A DNA stretch of 64,000 nucleotides from Hysterangium stoloniferum. Its lineage: Eukaryota > Basidiomycota > Agaricomycetes > Hysterangiales > Hysterangiaceae. The stretch covers positions 248,001 to 312,000 of the forward strand of contig WHVD01000080.1 of the NCBI GenBank assembly GCA_015178975.1, written 5' to 3'. Shown here in pieces: positions 30,916 to 42,532 of this stretch (position 1 is its first letter; every line of letters starts with the position of its first letter). A program made the position numbers and the translations under genes. The notes beneath the pieces are model-generated. The model had not been told where the DNA came from, did not search any database, and saw nothing but the letters and a program-made list of their open reading frames with translations.

Positions 30916-31119
30916 GACCCACTAGTCTCGAACCTCCCAGTAACATTACAATGAGAAAACCTTTGCTAACCTCCCAAAAACAAGTCTCTGTTGGAGGTTC
31001 TCCCCAAGTCAAAGTCAAACCATCAACAGTTGTCTCACCCAGTCAGTCAGGACCATACTCATGTTAGGAACAATCAAAAACACCAGAAAGAAACCCTTCA
31101 CCTATGCATAATGACAATG
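30916..31119. other. Element remnant right of Copia-1b
   Basis: Contains TTTGCTAA and AT-rich text loosely like the Copia-1 3' leader. No coding capacity. Interrupted by the solo LTR at 31120. Confidence 0.35.
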
Positions 31120-31959
31120 TGTTACGACCGAACAATCCCGCTGGACTCCGGGCACTAACCCATACACCCCCACGCGCTACAAGCACCAATCGTCTGTTTA
31201 TAGGATTTCCCGCCTGGACTCCGTTACGTCAAGACTAGTTACGTTCGACCTCAATATGACACATATCAGTCACCGGACTTCCCCTGGGCTCCGTCTCTGT
31301 CTATGTCCGTCTTCGTCCCACGCATCAGTCACCAGACCCCACTTAGAATCCCGTCACCGCTCTAATCGAGCCCCATTCCCATTTTAGTCAAATGACCTGT
31401 CACGATTTAGGACTCCCCTCCCGCTCCATTTCCCGTTATGGGTTATGCTTTGTCACGATTCGGACTCCGCTCCGTTCCGTTCCATTCCTAACACCAATTT
31501 GGTGTTTACTATTCCCGTTTCATGTTTTGTTAGTTTCATTTCACCATTACTGGATTTGGTATGTCATTCACTGCATGGTCTATATAAACTGGCAGATGTT
31601 GTACATACAATCCAGTCAGAAAATTAGCTTAGATTCTCCCCAGTAATCTAATAATATTTTCCGCTCTAAAACCTTACTCGATTCACATCGCTCACACTAG
31701 TTGGAGCCCACGGGCTCCAGCACATCTACCTCTCTCAACCAACTCAACTCACGACCCACGACCCCCGACTTATGACCCACGACCTCCAACTTACGACCTA
31801 TGACCCACGAACCCCACCTGGACTCCCCGGGATCCCCATCCGTCCGTTTGAAATTGGACAACACAATCTAGCGAGGGTGCAGCCTATAAGCTGAAGCCAA
31901 GTCCTACCAGATATCCTGTGGGTTTCTCCGGAAACCCAGCCTGTGTGTGTATCCTAACA
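31120..31959. mobile_element. Solo LTR, 840 bp, TSD CAATG
   Basis: TGTTACGACCG...TATCCTAACA with exact CAATG duplications at 31115-31119 and 31960-31964. Pyrimidine-rich, with repeated GACTCC and CGACCCACGACC-like text and a TATATAAACTGG motif near 31580 on the plus strand. Unrelated in sequence to the other LTR families here. Confidence 0.9.
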
Positions 31960-31964
31960 CAATG

Positions 31965-32590
31965 TGATTCTGCAATTTCCACCACATCAAGCAATGCTTC
32001 AGTACACCTACCATGGACGATTGGTGTAGGATGAATCCACAAATGACAAGTGGACATGTACTACACTTCTCAGATTTTGGAGGAGGAAATTATAGTGATC
32101 ACACAGGATTACAAAATGAGATACCCCACTATGCCTATGACAATTGTGAATCTGGTTGGGTAGGTATCATGGTATTTTATCAGCCCAAAACCTCTTCATG
32201 TGATCAAGGACTCTAGACAATGACATTCAGTTGATCCCTAAATGGTCTAATGAGTTGACAATTCCAATGGAAAGGGAAAAAAAAGCAATTAAAAGGGAAT
32301 TGTTCATTCAACTGGTGGATTTGCTCAATGTACATGATGACATGTTACAGATTCTGCATGTACTGATTGGATGAAATCATGCTGTTCCCAAGGTCAACTA
32401 TTGATTTCTGTACATCCAGACATTAGAGTGTTCTCTTTTTGAAAAGCTGCCCAACATACCATACCCTTCATGTATTTCAACCTTCAGTCTCAACTCATGC
32501 ACAACCAAGAAAAGCATGAAAAGATGATGATGGAATTACTGCATGAATACAATGAGATGATGCAAGTATGTACCTGTGATAAAGTGGCCA
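31965..32590. other. Degenerate sequence, origin unclear
   Basis: Host sequence of the 840-bp solo LTR. A 67-residue frame at 32013-32216 with several Cys/Trp has no recognisable family. Probably part of a decayed element. Confidence 0.3.
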
Positions 32591-33007
32591 CTTGAAAAGA
32601 AGGCTAGCTGACTATGAAACACCACCTAGTGGAGTGGAGAAGCTTTGGGAGTGCTGTCAAGTGGAATGGGAAAAGATACCAAAGGAGGTGTGTCAAAACT
32701 TGATAGAGAGTATGCCTAGAAGAGTTTAAACTGTAATTAAGGCCAAGGGAGGGTATACCAAGTACTAGTTTAGTATATAGGGTTTATAAAATATAGGCAA
32801 CAAAACCATTTGGATGTACAAGTTTCATTAATCCTATTATTACATCACCATAAATGGACATATAACATCATGGCTATGTAATCAACATTTAGTGATATTA
32901 GAGCATTTATCATAATGTATTCAGAATTTTTAGAATTTATTTTGGGCTAATGCTAAAGGATCTTTTTAAAACAAAGAAACATCTGAATGGTTTTGTTGCC
33001 TACTGTA
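32590..33007 (+). pseudogene. Relic of a Tc1-like transposon, 3' part
   Basis: Translation near 32600-32760 gives a C-terminus homologous to the transposase at 5928-6962 (GVEKLWECCQVEWEKIPKE, LIESMPRRV), with a stop after it. Downstream, AGGCAACAAAACCATTTGGATG (about 32783) and the inverse of it before 33007 form the inner and outer inverted repeats. The N-terminal half is not seen. Confidence 0.75.
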
Positions 33008-34149
33008 AATGCATGTAATCAAAGAATTAGATGGTTTTAAAAATAGTAGAAAATAAGGAAAAAACATGGGGAATGTAGTCTGATAAGATGTTTACATTCC
33101 CATGAAAAGGGTACCTCTCAGACTCATACCCTGGTAATATTCCAATACCCAGACTATTCCCTGGAAACTCCTCAGACAATTTCCAAAAAATCCTTGGAAT
33201 ATTCACTGGAGAATCTGGGTAGATTTCCTGCACTTAACAGAGATTGAGAATGATGGGAGAAGCTTGAGGGCAACAATTGACCTATTTTTGAATAATTAGA
33301 TATATACAAATTAGCATCAGTAATAAAAGAATGACAATGCATTACTTACAGAGTCACAGGACTCACAGGTAATCCAGTGAGCAAAATTAGATCACCTGGA
33401 CATGGGAAGATTTATGTGACGATATATCAGTTAAAAGACCTGGTTTAAAACATCCATTTTAGGGGATTCAGGGTAATAACAGTTTATAACCCTTGTCGAA
33501 GGTTCTTCCTCTAACACTAATTTGCAGTGCATCCATCTTGTATACTCTATTCAGTCTAGGCACAGCACCACAAAGACTTGAACATTTTGTGTGATGCAAT
33601 CAAAAGATTTGGCCACCTCAAAAAGTCCTGCGAAAATTAAAGGGAAGGTGCTATTAGAGGTGTTTTGAAGTGTGGAATCCATTTCTAAAGTCAGTTTTCC
33701 CTTACGAACATGAGATATCAATTTATCATGTTTGTTTGTCCACAACTTTAGTTATGTTGAGTCACAAACCAGCATTCATTCGTGCAAGGACTACTAGCAT
33801 GTCATGTCCGGGTTTCTTCCTCTTGTAGAAATACATAGGTCGAGGAAGTACAGTAAATACAATGTATGACAAATGAGAGCGTCATGTTCATCCTTAACAT
33901 ACAGAGCATACTGGGTAATGAGGTGCTGAGTTATAATAAACCGATGGAGGGGGTAGAGAATGACCATGATGAGACAAAACCAGAGAGTAATAGCCAGAGA
34001 TAATGAGAGTGGACATTGAAAACGAGGGAAAGAATCAAAACGAGATAAAAAGCCAGGGGACAAATTCAGAATGCGAGATGGAGGGGACGCAGTGAAAAAT
34101 CAGAAACGTAAAGCGTTGTGGGGTGATGTAATATGTTGGAATTCAGAAA
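33008..34149. other. Boundary between repeat nest and genes
   Basis: AT-rich. No gene, LTR or transposase recognised on either strand. Short frames only. The right end is the 3' flank of cdh1. Confidence 0.5.
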
Positions 34150-36124
34150 CTACCGAATGAGTTTCGTATAGTCTAGACGGCTCTCCCTCTTCGTAGCCTT
34201 CTCCTCTTTCTTCGGAAAGGCACTCCAGAACCGAAGTGTTTCGTCCCCGGCACCCGTGACAATTGTTTCCCCATCAGGACTTCGAGCGAGGTATAACACA
34301 CGATGTGTGTGACCTGTCAGAGACGCGACCATGCTTAACGACGGGTATTTCCATATGCATATTTGATTCTGAGGAGCAGTTGCTGAGAAACCGTGTGTGG
34401 ATACTAGCTCATGTGTGGTGAGTGACCAAGTAAGGTTGCAGACCTATGGGGAAAAATAAGAAATTAACTGGTAAATATGTCCCTCCAGTTCGCAGCTGCG
34501 TACCTGTGATCCAGTATTCAACTCGTGTAAAAGTGACCCAGTTTGTGTATTCCAGAATCGAATCATTTTGTCTTCCGTACCTCCTCCGGTCGCCAAGACA
34601 TTAGCCACATGCGGATTCCAGGCCATTCCCCGCACTGCGGCTGTATGTTCATGAAATTTAAACAGCGGAGCCTCTATTGTATCGGGCCCTTGTACCCGCG
34701 CTGAGCCACGAATATCCCATATGCATACCTTGTTGTCGTTTCCACCGCTACCAAGAAGCGCACTGTCCGTGTTTTCTGCTTTGTTCCATGTAAGCCCACA
34801 AACTTCCTGCCGGTGTCCTGCCCAGCGGCGGAAAGGACGTGAGCCGGGCTCGCGAACGTCTCGACAGTAGATCATCTTATCTCGGGCGCCAGACGTAAGG
34901 ACGTGTTGATTCCATGAGAGCGCGCCGATTCGGTTGGTGTGGGCATTTTCATATGTGCGGAGGAGAGCGACGGTTGCTGCGTCGTATATACGTAAATGAC
35001 CGGAAACAAAGCCAACAGCAAGAGTCGATCCCTTTTGGACCCAAGATATGGAACTCACGGTATCCCCTGAGTCGTGAAAATTACATAACTGGTTGACTGC
35101 GGCAGTTTGAGCTGACCATAGGTAAACACTACAGCCTAGACCAACACCTAGGGTGTTGGTCGTTGACCAGTCAACAAGGTTAAGGTAGAAATCATCTGCG
35201 AGTTCGGGGGCATCTAGAACACGGTAGGGAGTTTTACATACGCTACGGAGCTGCCGGCGAGGACTGTCCAGTAGGCGTCGACTCTCAGCACGGACGGGAC
35301 TGCGCGAATATGCCTCGTCAGTAGGCGCGTCGAGGTTTGTTGGCGTACCCGGATTACTATGCGTTGGTGTGTTATATGTGAATAGACGTTGACGGGTTGG
35401 AGTGGTGGGTGCGGAACCGGGGAAGGGTGTGCGACGGATAGGAGAAGTGGCTCGAGGAGAAGCAGGGGTGACTTCGGAATGGAGGACGGTGGCGAATATT
35501 TCATTGGATTGTTCTGGCAGAAAAGTTTGTCAGAGCCTTGACAAACAACGTTTTGCGGACAAAAGTCAAGGAAGGGGAGCTAATTGCTTTCCTTTAAAAC
35601 TTACAGTTCCAGTTAGGAACAAATGACGAGGCATGCATGTCTCCCCAATTCCCCCGCCTTCCGCTACTTCACCAAGAGTAATTAACTAATTAACTCACCT
35701 CTGATCGCGTCTGATTCCGATGGTATCATGCGACTAGTTCTGGATGGTGTTGAAGGACCGCCAGCTTCCATAAGATTGTAACTGGCTCGGATACCATCGT
35801 CCCTTGACGGCAGATAGCTAAAGTATGCTGTTCAATATCTACACACCATTATTATAAACTCATTATCACGCACCGGTCCCCATAATCACGTCTCGGACTA
35901 CCATGAGAACTGGAGCTGGCATTTCTACTCTCACCCTGCGATGTATGGGTCTCTAAAGAAAACGTCGGTGGCGCCACTCCGAAAATGGGGTTCGATCTCG
36001 TCCGTCCCCGCGTGGGCGAGGGCGGCCCTTGGAAAAGCTCTTCCTCATCTGCGTCCCCCTCTAAAGCCTTATTTCCAACACTTCTAAGGCGTTTTCCGAA
36101 AGGTGAATTGTTGATATGAGACAT
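34150..36124 (-). CDS. cdh1: Cdh1/Fizzy-related APC/C activator
   Basis: WD40 co-activator that brings substrates to the anaphase-promoting complex in late mitosis and G1. Four exons: 36124-35874, 35817-35699, 35513-34504, 34443-34150; predicted 557 residues. The C-box DRYLPSR (about residues 83-89) is formed exactly across intron 1, which supports that splice. Then come a Pro/Ser/Thr-rich linker, the signature [20 protein letters not shown], seven WD repeats (about 240-545) and the C-terminal Ile-Arg tail (TKLIR) that docks on APC/C. These features separate Cdh1/Srw1/Ste9 from Cdc20. Minimal SP/TP sites in the N-terminus fit CDK control. It is the first host gene right of the transposon nest and reads towards it. 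Confidence 0.95.
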
Positions 36125-37571
36125 TGAAAAAAAGATTTAGCGGCGAATACAAATCGAAAGTGAGTACTGTATAGCAAAACGGAGAGGGGTCATAAAAGAG
36201 GCCTTGAAAGGAAGGCCTTCTGGGCGTGCTGTTGAGAATCTTGAATGCGCTTGACGGTAACGATGAGAAAAGGGCGCTGTTGTGACCTTACGAGAGCAGC
36301 AGCAAAAGATGAGTGACACAGTGCGGTGAAAGGGAAACGCGTGTTGGCCTGTTGATCCTTATTTGTACACGTGTTTCTCCCACGCTCAAAGAGGCTAAGG
36401 TGCAACCAGATTCAACCTTGCGGTCTAACGCGTTTTATAAGGGCTAAAACATAGTTTCCGATCTGGCGCTGCTCAAAAAGACTGCATATCGGAACTCACC
36501 TCAACTTTCGAGACACATTATCCCGAGTGAGTCGGGGAAAGGCTATTTAAGGCTGGTGTGGGAAGGTCTATTGGTTTTTGATGTGGGTGGCAAGCAGCCT
36601 GATCCCCTTTCAGCCAAATTAGGTGAAAGGTCCTTGGAGATGATGGCGTTGTTGCTGGCTGATAAAGTCGGGAGTGATGAGGAAGGGCCTTGTTGTAGCT
36701 TTAAGTCGTAACATGCGTTGCGCCGAAAGGTAACTTGAAGGGAGCTGCCAACGATAGATGCCCGAGTCTAGTTGATGATAGCCAAAGCAAAGCTGAAAAG
36801 TCGCGACGATGGGTAGTAGAGTAACCCGCAAGCCGCAGCTGACGCGCCCAAGTCAAGTTTAGTTTGAAACGTCCCGCGCTTGTTTGGTTCACTCGCAGAA
36901 AAGCAGCCATAATATACATATATTTCGATTACTATTCCTTCCTTTAGCGGATAGAAATGCTCTTACAGTGTCACACAACGTCAGCAAGGATGTCGTGCAG
37001 CTACTTCACAGTGCTAATTAGGCAATGAAACACGACGAGTGGGAATCGGGGCGGGACACTAGGTGGAGGATGTGCGCAACGGCGTACGGTAGGAGAGATG
37101 AGGGAAGGGAAGAGTCAAATAAGGGACAGGAAGACGAAACGGGTCGAAATACGCATCGAAATAAAAAGTCCAAGCAATAATTGGAGAAGAGAGAAGTTGA
37201 ACGAAGAATAGAGGTATGAAGCACAATAGAAATCGAGGCTAGAGGGAAAGTGTAAAGGCAGACGCAAGGAAGGGTAAAGGAAAGAAGAAAAATGAAAAAT
37301 AGGACGTGAATGTGAATAAAATCAGACTCCACCAACAGCCCAAGTCCGTCGCATGCAGGATGAAAGACGTACAATCCATCCCTCCACTGTGATCATGACG
37401 GCCCGTGCCAAAGCTTTGTCCATCCACCGAACAGAGGTTTAAGATGTTTTCGTATGTTTTTCCGTTAAGTAATTTCAAGCCGGGACCAATTATATGCAAG
37501 CAGGGGATCGTAATCGGTCGGGTATCTCTGTTAAAAGTCCATGCGGAAGTAAGAGCAGATTTGCGCATGTC
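36125..37571. other. Intergenic region between cdh1 start and nrd1-like stop
   Basis: Holds the cdh1 promoter/5' UTR and the 3' UTR of the next gene. Short frames here have no family resemblance. No RNA gene seen. Confidence 0.5.
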
Positions 37572-39853
37572 CTACTCCGTGGCGAGCGGCTCGTCTTGCA
37601 CGTCATCCTCCATGTCTGGTAACATGCCTTCATCCTCAATGTTGAGGAGAACAGCATCGCTCTTGTCTTCGCCGTCGGCGACGGCAGCGTTATTGCTGTT
37701 GCCTGACACACGGCGCATGCCACCAGAGGCACCTTGAGGACCAGATCGTGGCGGATTGGCACAGCGGTCTTTGCCATGAGCAATGCGCAGGTTGGCATAG
37801 TCAGGCTTGTTTTTCACGCTGTCGATGGCCTTGATTGCATTAGAGATATTCGTGAAGTTCACAAAGGCGCAGTTTCTAAACATACGCCGTTAGTTCTGAG
37901 GCACATGCTGGCCAGAATGAGACACATACTTCTCCTTCAAAAAGTTAATAAGCTCGATATCTCCGTACTCGCCAAAATCGCGCTTCAGCTTCTCATCATT
38001 GAACGTATCAAAGTCCTCAATGTTTCCAATGTACACATTGCGCGTGGCACCGGAGTGCACGGCAAGAGCTAGCGCGGGCGCAAGAGGTCCCGAATTCTTT
38101 CCCCAACCAATCTTAAGACGGCGATTGTTCAATGTGAGGCCTTGATATGATGCGACCTGATAGAACGTGAATGCCGCTGAAGGGTCCACGAAAGTGACGA
38201 ACTATGTGCACATAATTCAGCATATCAGTATGGCAAGCGACATGAAAAGTTCAATTTTAGCCACTTACAGCAATGTGCTTGTCAGGCATAAACCTAATAC
38301 TCTGCAGCACGCCTCCCCTAATCGCATTACACAAATCTTCTGGCGTCGTTTCTGGGTGAATATTTCCCAAATATACCGTACGATTGAGGCCTGTGCCTCC
38401 GGCAGCGGCCATGCTCGCGAGCATAGCAGCACCGACAGGAGTAGCGGGCATCTCGGGATATGGCGAGAACGGGGTGTGTGGGAAGGCTTGAAGGGATGCA
38501 GCAGCGGATTGTGCGACGAGGGACTGCGCGGCGGCGACTTGCGCAGCAGCAGCGGCAGCTTGCTGGGACTTAGGAACGTAGGCACATCGGTCCTTGCCAT
38601 AGTTTACACGTTTGCCGGCCCAAGCGGGCTCAGTAGGAAGAGTAGCAACGACCTATTTGGGGGTGGCAACCTAAGAATTAATATATATACGAAGGGAATG
38701 AGACTAACCTTTGTAGCAGTCGAAATGCTCAAAAAATGAACGAACCCAATATTCTTATCCCTGACGATCTTGACCTGATCAATGAGACCGAAGCGGGACA
38801 GATCATCCCTCAGCTGTTCCTCAGTCATATTTTCATCCAAGCCGCCCAGATATACATTCCGGGATGCATTGCTCTGCGTGATGCTGAGCATTACCTGACT
38901 AGGGACGGGGCTCGCCTTGCCCCAACCAATCTTAAGCTCTTGTCCATGAAGAGAAAGTTTCTTAACCGTTGCGTCGGCGTGGAACGCTGCAGCGGTGGCG
39001 CCATCCAGGAAAGAGATGAACACGCAAGATTTTTCGGGGAGAACGCGGACAGATTCCAAAGGTCCGAATCGGACAAGACTAAGGAGCTCGTCAACTGAGG
39101 CGTCAGCGGGAAGGTTACCGACGTAGACGGTGCGTCCGGTTTGGTTGTTTGCGGCTGCTGCCGCTGCTGCGGCGGCGGCAGGAGAATAGGCCGCTTGCCC
39201 AGTAGAGATACTGAGGGGGTTCGGGCGCTGCTGCTAGTAGCAGATACATGAGACTATGCATCGAGGCCATTTGGGCTATATCTGGCACTCACCTGCTGAA
39301 ACGAACCAACTTGGGGACTGTAAGGGAAACCACCTAGCATACCCATACCCATCATATTTCCCATACCATAGCCAAAGCTGTTTATGCCATATGCGGCACT
39401 ATTGCCGTTAGTGATGAATGGGGAAGGAGGCCCGTTGCCGGTAGGGGATTGCTGCTGAGCAAATGCGGCGGCCGTATTCGGACTTATCTGAGCAGTGTTC
39501 TGGCCATTACTAGCGCTCATAGGGGTAGCGTATAGCTGCTGAGCCTGCTGCTGGGCAAGGATGTTTTGCTGGTTAAAGGCAGAAGAGCCATAGCCGTAGT
39601 TTTCAAAAGAGGCGTTGTTACGAGCAGCTGCAGATGCGGCAGCACCTGATAGAGCGGCTGCAGCGCTTGTATCACTTGACCAACGGGGTTTCTTTGCAGA
39701 TTCTGGTCCGGCAACTTGATCCATAGAACGCTACAAGACAAAGGGTGAGTGAGTGAAGGAGATGAATGGGGAAAGTTAATCGACCTTCATCATGTCGAGT
39801 TCAAAGGAGTAGCCAGGGTATTGGGCTGTGAGGACTTGCTGAGAGTCGTCCAT
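37572..39853 (-). CDS. Nrd1/Msa2-type RNA-binding protein, four RRMs
   Basis: Six exons: 39853-39785, 39730-39293, about 39233-38709, 38652-38269, 38201-37930, 37875-37572; predicted 663 residues. A short first exon ([17 protein letters not shown]) is joined in frame to a Gln/Ala/Gly-rich low-complexity region (about 24-200). RRMs begin near residues 202 (RTVYVGNL), 293 (RNVYLGGL), 434 (RTVYLGNI) and 525 (RNVYIGNI), each with an RNP1-like F-V-x-F strand. Between them lie Ala/Gln-rich linkers. The acidic tail ends DEPLATE. This architecture matches fission-yeast Nrd1/Msa2, a negative regulator of sexual differentiation that binds mRNAs under MAPK control. Whether the role is kept here is inference. 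Confidence 0.9.
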
Positions 39854-40791
39854 TGTAGCAGCGAGTGAAATTAGGGAAAGGAAAGAGGAGATTTGTAGGG
39901 AGGGAGATGTGATGGATGAAGAAGTACGGCGACGGCGTAAAGATAATCGAAAATTGAAGGAAAGAAAGACGGAAAAAAGGTCAAGTCAGAAGAGACGAAA
40001 CCAAAGGGAGTAGTGGGGGATGAGTCAGGCCGACTCTTGGGCAAACGAGTGTGGGGATTGTGGTGAGCGAAAAACTGACACGCACAAAATCAATCAAAAG
40101 CAAGTCAAAGTCAAGCAAACAACGAAGACTAAACGACGGGAAATGACGCTGCTTCGTGTGAGATAAGAGAATACTTCTTTGTGAAAGTATTTCTGAATCA
40201 ACAACTCGACCGAAGGAAGAAAGAGCAAGGGGGGAGGAGGGAACGGGGAACGGGGAATGTTGAGAACAAGAGGAACTCGAGGAACGAGAGAGAGACGCCC
40301 GAGACCCAAACAAGAGTACTAGCTCAAAGTCAGAAAGATGATGTAAGCAGCAGGTCCGTGCACACATGTTTGGATAGTAGTATCCGATACAAGGTTAAGG
40401 TTGGAGTCGTAAATATTGGGCTACTGAACGGCGGCGACGTCGTCGTCATCGTCATTGTCGTCGGTGAACAGTCAAGTGTATGGTTTTGCATTAATATTGA
40501 TTGACATTAACATACACGCTCTCTCATCGCTACGTCGTCCTTGATACAGCATCCGCGGAACTCATCCTATATATATACATTCGCTCGTATCATTGCGACC
40601 ATCATCACTATCAATAATTATTACTCGGTGATTATACACTGTGTTGTCGTAATAGTCGTAGATTCGCTGTGTAGACTAAAGCATGAATCCTTATAAAGGT
40701 ATCGTTCCGGCCTATTTCTCGTTATAGCTGACATCCCTGCATCGCGTCACTGTGATTAACACTCATCACCCATCGAGGCTCAATCAACCAC
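39854..40791. other. Intergenic region
   Basis: Upstream region of the nrd1-like gene and 3' flank of rim9. Low-complexity purine-rich stretches, a TATATATATA run near 40568. No gene seen; Thr/Pro-rich frames at 40752-40994 are antisense to the rim9 end and composition-driven. Confidence 0.5.
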
Positions 40792-41512
40792 TCACCACTC
40801 CCTTCTTCGTCCAAATCCACAACAATTACACACCCTCATACTCTCAAACACAATTCCCACCCACAACAATATCGCTGCCACCAACACTAACCACACACAA
40901 TTTCCATACGACACCTCCACATCAAGTCCACTCAATGGACCCACATTCGAACGCACCTCCCCAATCAATACATAGTCAATTACAAGCACAATAGTTGTGA
41001 GCAGCGCAGAGACTATGGCCGTGATCAGCCCGAGGATGCTAGACCAGCGTTTCCAGATCCCGCCAATCGCTAAGAGGAGCGCAATCAATGATAGTCCACA
41101 TGCGATTGGGTGTAAGACAAGAATGCCGGTGAGTATTTGGACGACTCTGCCTGCGAGGGCTGCTTGTCCTGTGAGAGCGAGTACTGCGGGATCAATGTCA
41201 TATCCTAGTGCGGTTGGCGAGCACTTTCCATCATTCGTGAAAAACGTAGGTTTGTTGAGGGCGCTGAACATTCAGTTCAGCCAACATGAAATCAATCGAA
41301 TTTGAATCCCACCTTGCCGCACAGAAGCCCCATATTCCGAAACGGAGCTCAGTCGCTATTGAGGTGGGAGGTTGAGATACCGAGGGTGTTGTTTTGAGCT
41401 GCGCAAGGTAAAGGGTTTTTAAAATGGGAAGGCTGAGTGAGACTAGCAGTAAGAGAAGAAATACGATGAAGTGGGTTATAACAGCCAGATGGGCCAATGG
41501 TGACCACGCCAT
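40792..41512 (-). CDS. rim9: Rim9/PalI-like tetraspan membrane protein of the pH-response pathway
   Basis: Two exons, 41512-41313 and 41263-40792; 223 residues if started at MAWSPLAHL (an upstream in-frame ATG at 41560 would add 16 residues without a hydrophobic start). Four transmembrane segments: ITHFIVFLLLLLVSLSLPIL (TM1, near residues 10-30), a helix around LALTGQ...IALLLAIGG, then ILGLITAIVSALLTTIVLVI, and VWLVLVAAILLWVGIVFES. Two Cys in the first extracellular loop (GFC...GKC) flank the intron, as in SUR7/PalI proteins. Rim9/PalI helps place the RIM21/PalH ambient-pH sensor at the plasma membrane. A Cys-rich cytosolic tail (CNCCGFG) ends the protein. Confidence 0.85.
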
Positions 41513-41729
41513 GGGTACTGGTATCGGTGAAGGAACGGGTAACCCCTGGCGTCCATGCAAACGATGGCACTACATGTCGGAATACAAGTCAACGTCTCCT
41601 CACTTTTTACGAGTCACATATACGTTTACTTCAGGGCTTTCAGCTTGCACAACACTACGACATTACCACAACGCTATAATATTCGCATATCAATATGTTA
41701 AATCGTTTCTATAAGTACATCAAGATCAT

Positions 41730-42029
41730 TCAAGAACATTTACACCCATTCTGGCATGTACACCCGTCTCCGGAGCCTTTGCATGAGCACTAGACACGAA
41801 CGTAAGTCGCCATACTCATAAGGAAAGTAGGGAGAAAACCGACGTACGTTCTGGCTATGAGGGGCGTTCTCACACCCTTTACATTCGCAGCTTCCTTTCT
41901 GGCATACGCATTGCCTGCCCTCCGCCACAGCAGGACATCTAGGGAAAAGGAAAGGTCAACCACCATGCTAACTCGAGATCACCGCGGAACTCACTGGCAG
42001 TTTGGATTGTTATTGCAAGTACAGGTCAT
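41730..42029 (-). CDS. Metallothionein, three exons, 61 residues
   Basis: Found by reading exons: 42029-41995, 41938-41848, 41789-41730. All junctions are GT...AG and keep frame: CA|A codes Gln at the first, phase 0 at the second. The product starts MTCTCNNNPNCQC and ends CTCQNGCKCS. It has 15 Cys in 61 residues, almost all in C-x-C or C-x-x-C pairs, and no aromatic residues, the hallmarks of metallothioneins, which bind Cu(I)/Zn/Cd in the cytosol. Two Cys clusters are separated by a Cys-free linker (ENAPHSQN, residues 35-42), suggesting two metal domains split by intron 2. The gene lies 217 bp upstream of rim9 on the same strand. It was missed by simple ORF calling because each exon is tiny. 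Confidence 0.85.
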
Positions 42030-42532
42030 GGAGTTCTGGTCAATTAGGGAATTCGAAACACGGAGGTGAGGCTTTTATGTAAAACCCTGTGACTTGACGT
42101 AGCCTGCGGGGAAGGATTAAGCCTTAATGGTTGTCAAGTCATGAAGTCATAGGTATTACATACTATATGAGTCACTACCGTGCTCGGAGGCAAACTTCTG
42201 GAAACAAAGAATTCGCTGGTTGAACTAATGTTCGTTTGTTGTAACATTCCTGGCTGAGTGATGGGCCTTAGGTTTGTTTCGCTATGAACACGGGATAACA
42301 ATATCCTCGTGTTTGTATTCGCGCGTTTGTCAAATCCCATTTGTGCGAGGCATCGGCGTTGTTACAAACGGTTTTGGGTTCTTACTCTAGGAGACTGAAA
42401 TAAAATAAAATAATTTAAGAACATCGCCACGGAAGGACAAGGGACAAACAAATGATCACTTCTATATTACAGACATCTAGTAGCGATCCTTTGTAAGAAA
42501 AAAGTCATCACATGTACAGCTGAACTACTATC
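42030..42532. other. Metallothionein promoter region
   Basis: Between the metallothionein start and the stop of the next minus-strand gene. No coding sequence. Candidate metal-response or Ace1-type sites could not be assigned with confidence. Confidence 0.45.

Noticed and set aside
37018-37374. 118-residue minus-strand ORF downstream of the nrd1-like gene
   Set aside because: Composition-driven Phe/Ser/Leu frame in the 3' flank; no homology recognised.
40752-40994. Thr/Pro-rich 80-residue ORF on the plus strand
   Set aside because: Antisense to the end of rim9 and driven by CA-rich composition; no splice or domain evidence.
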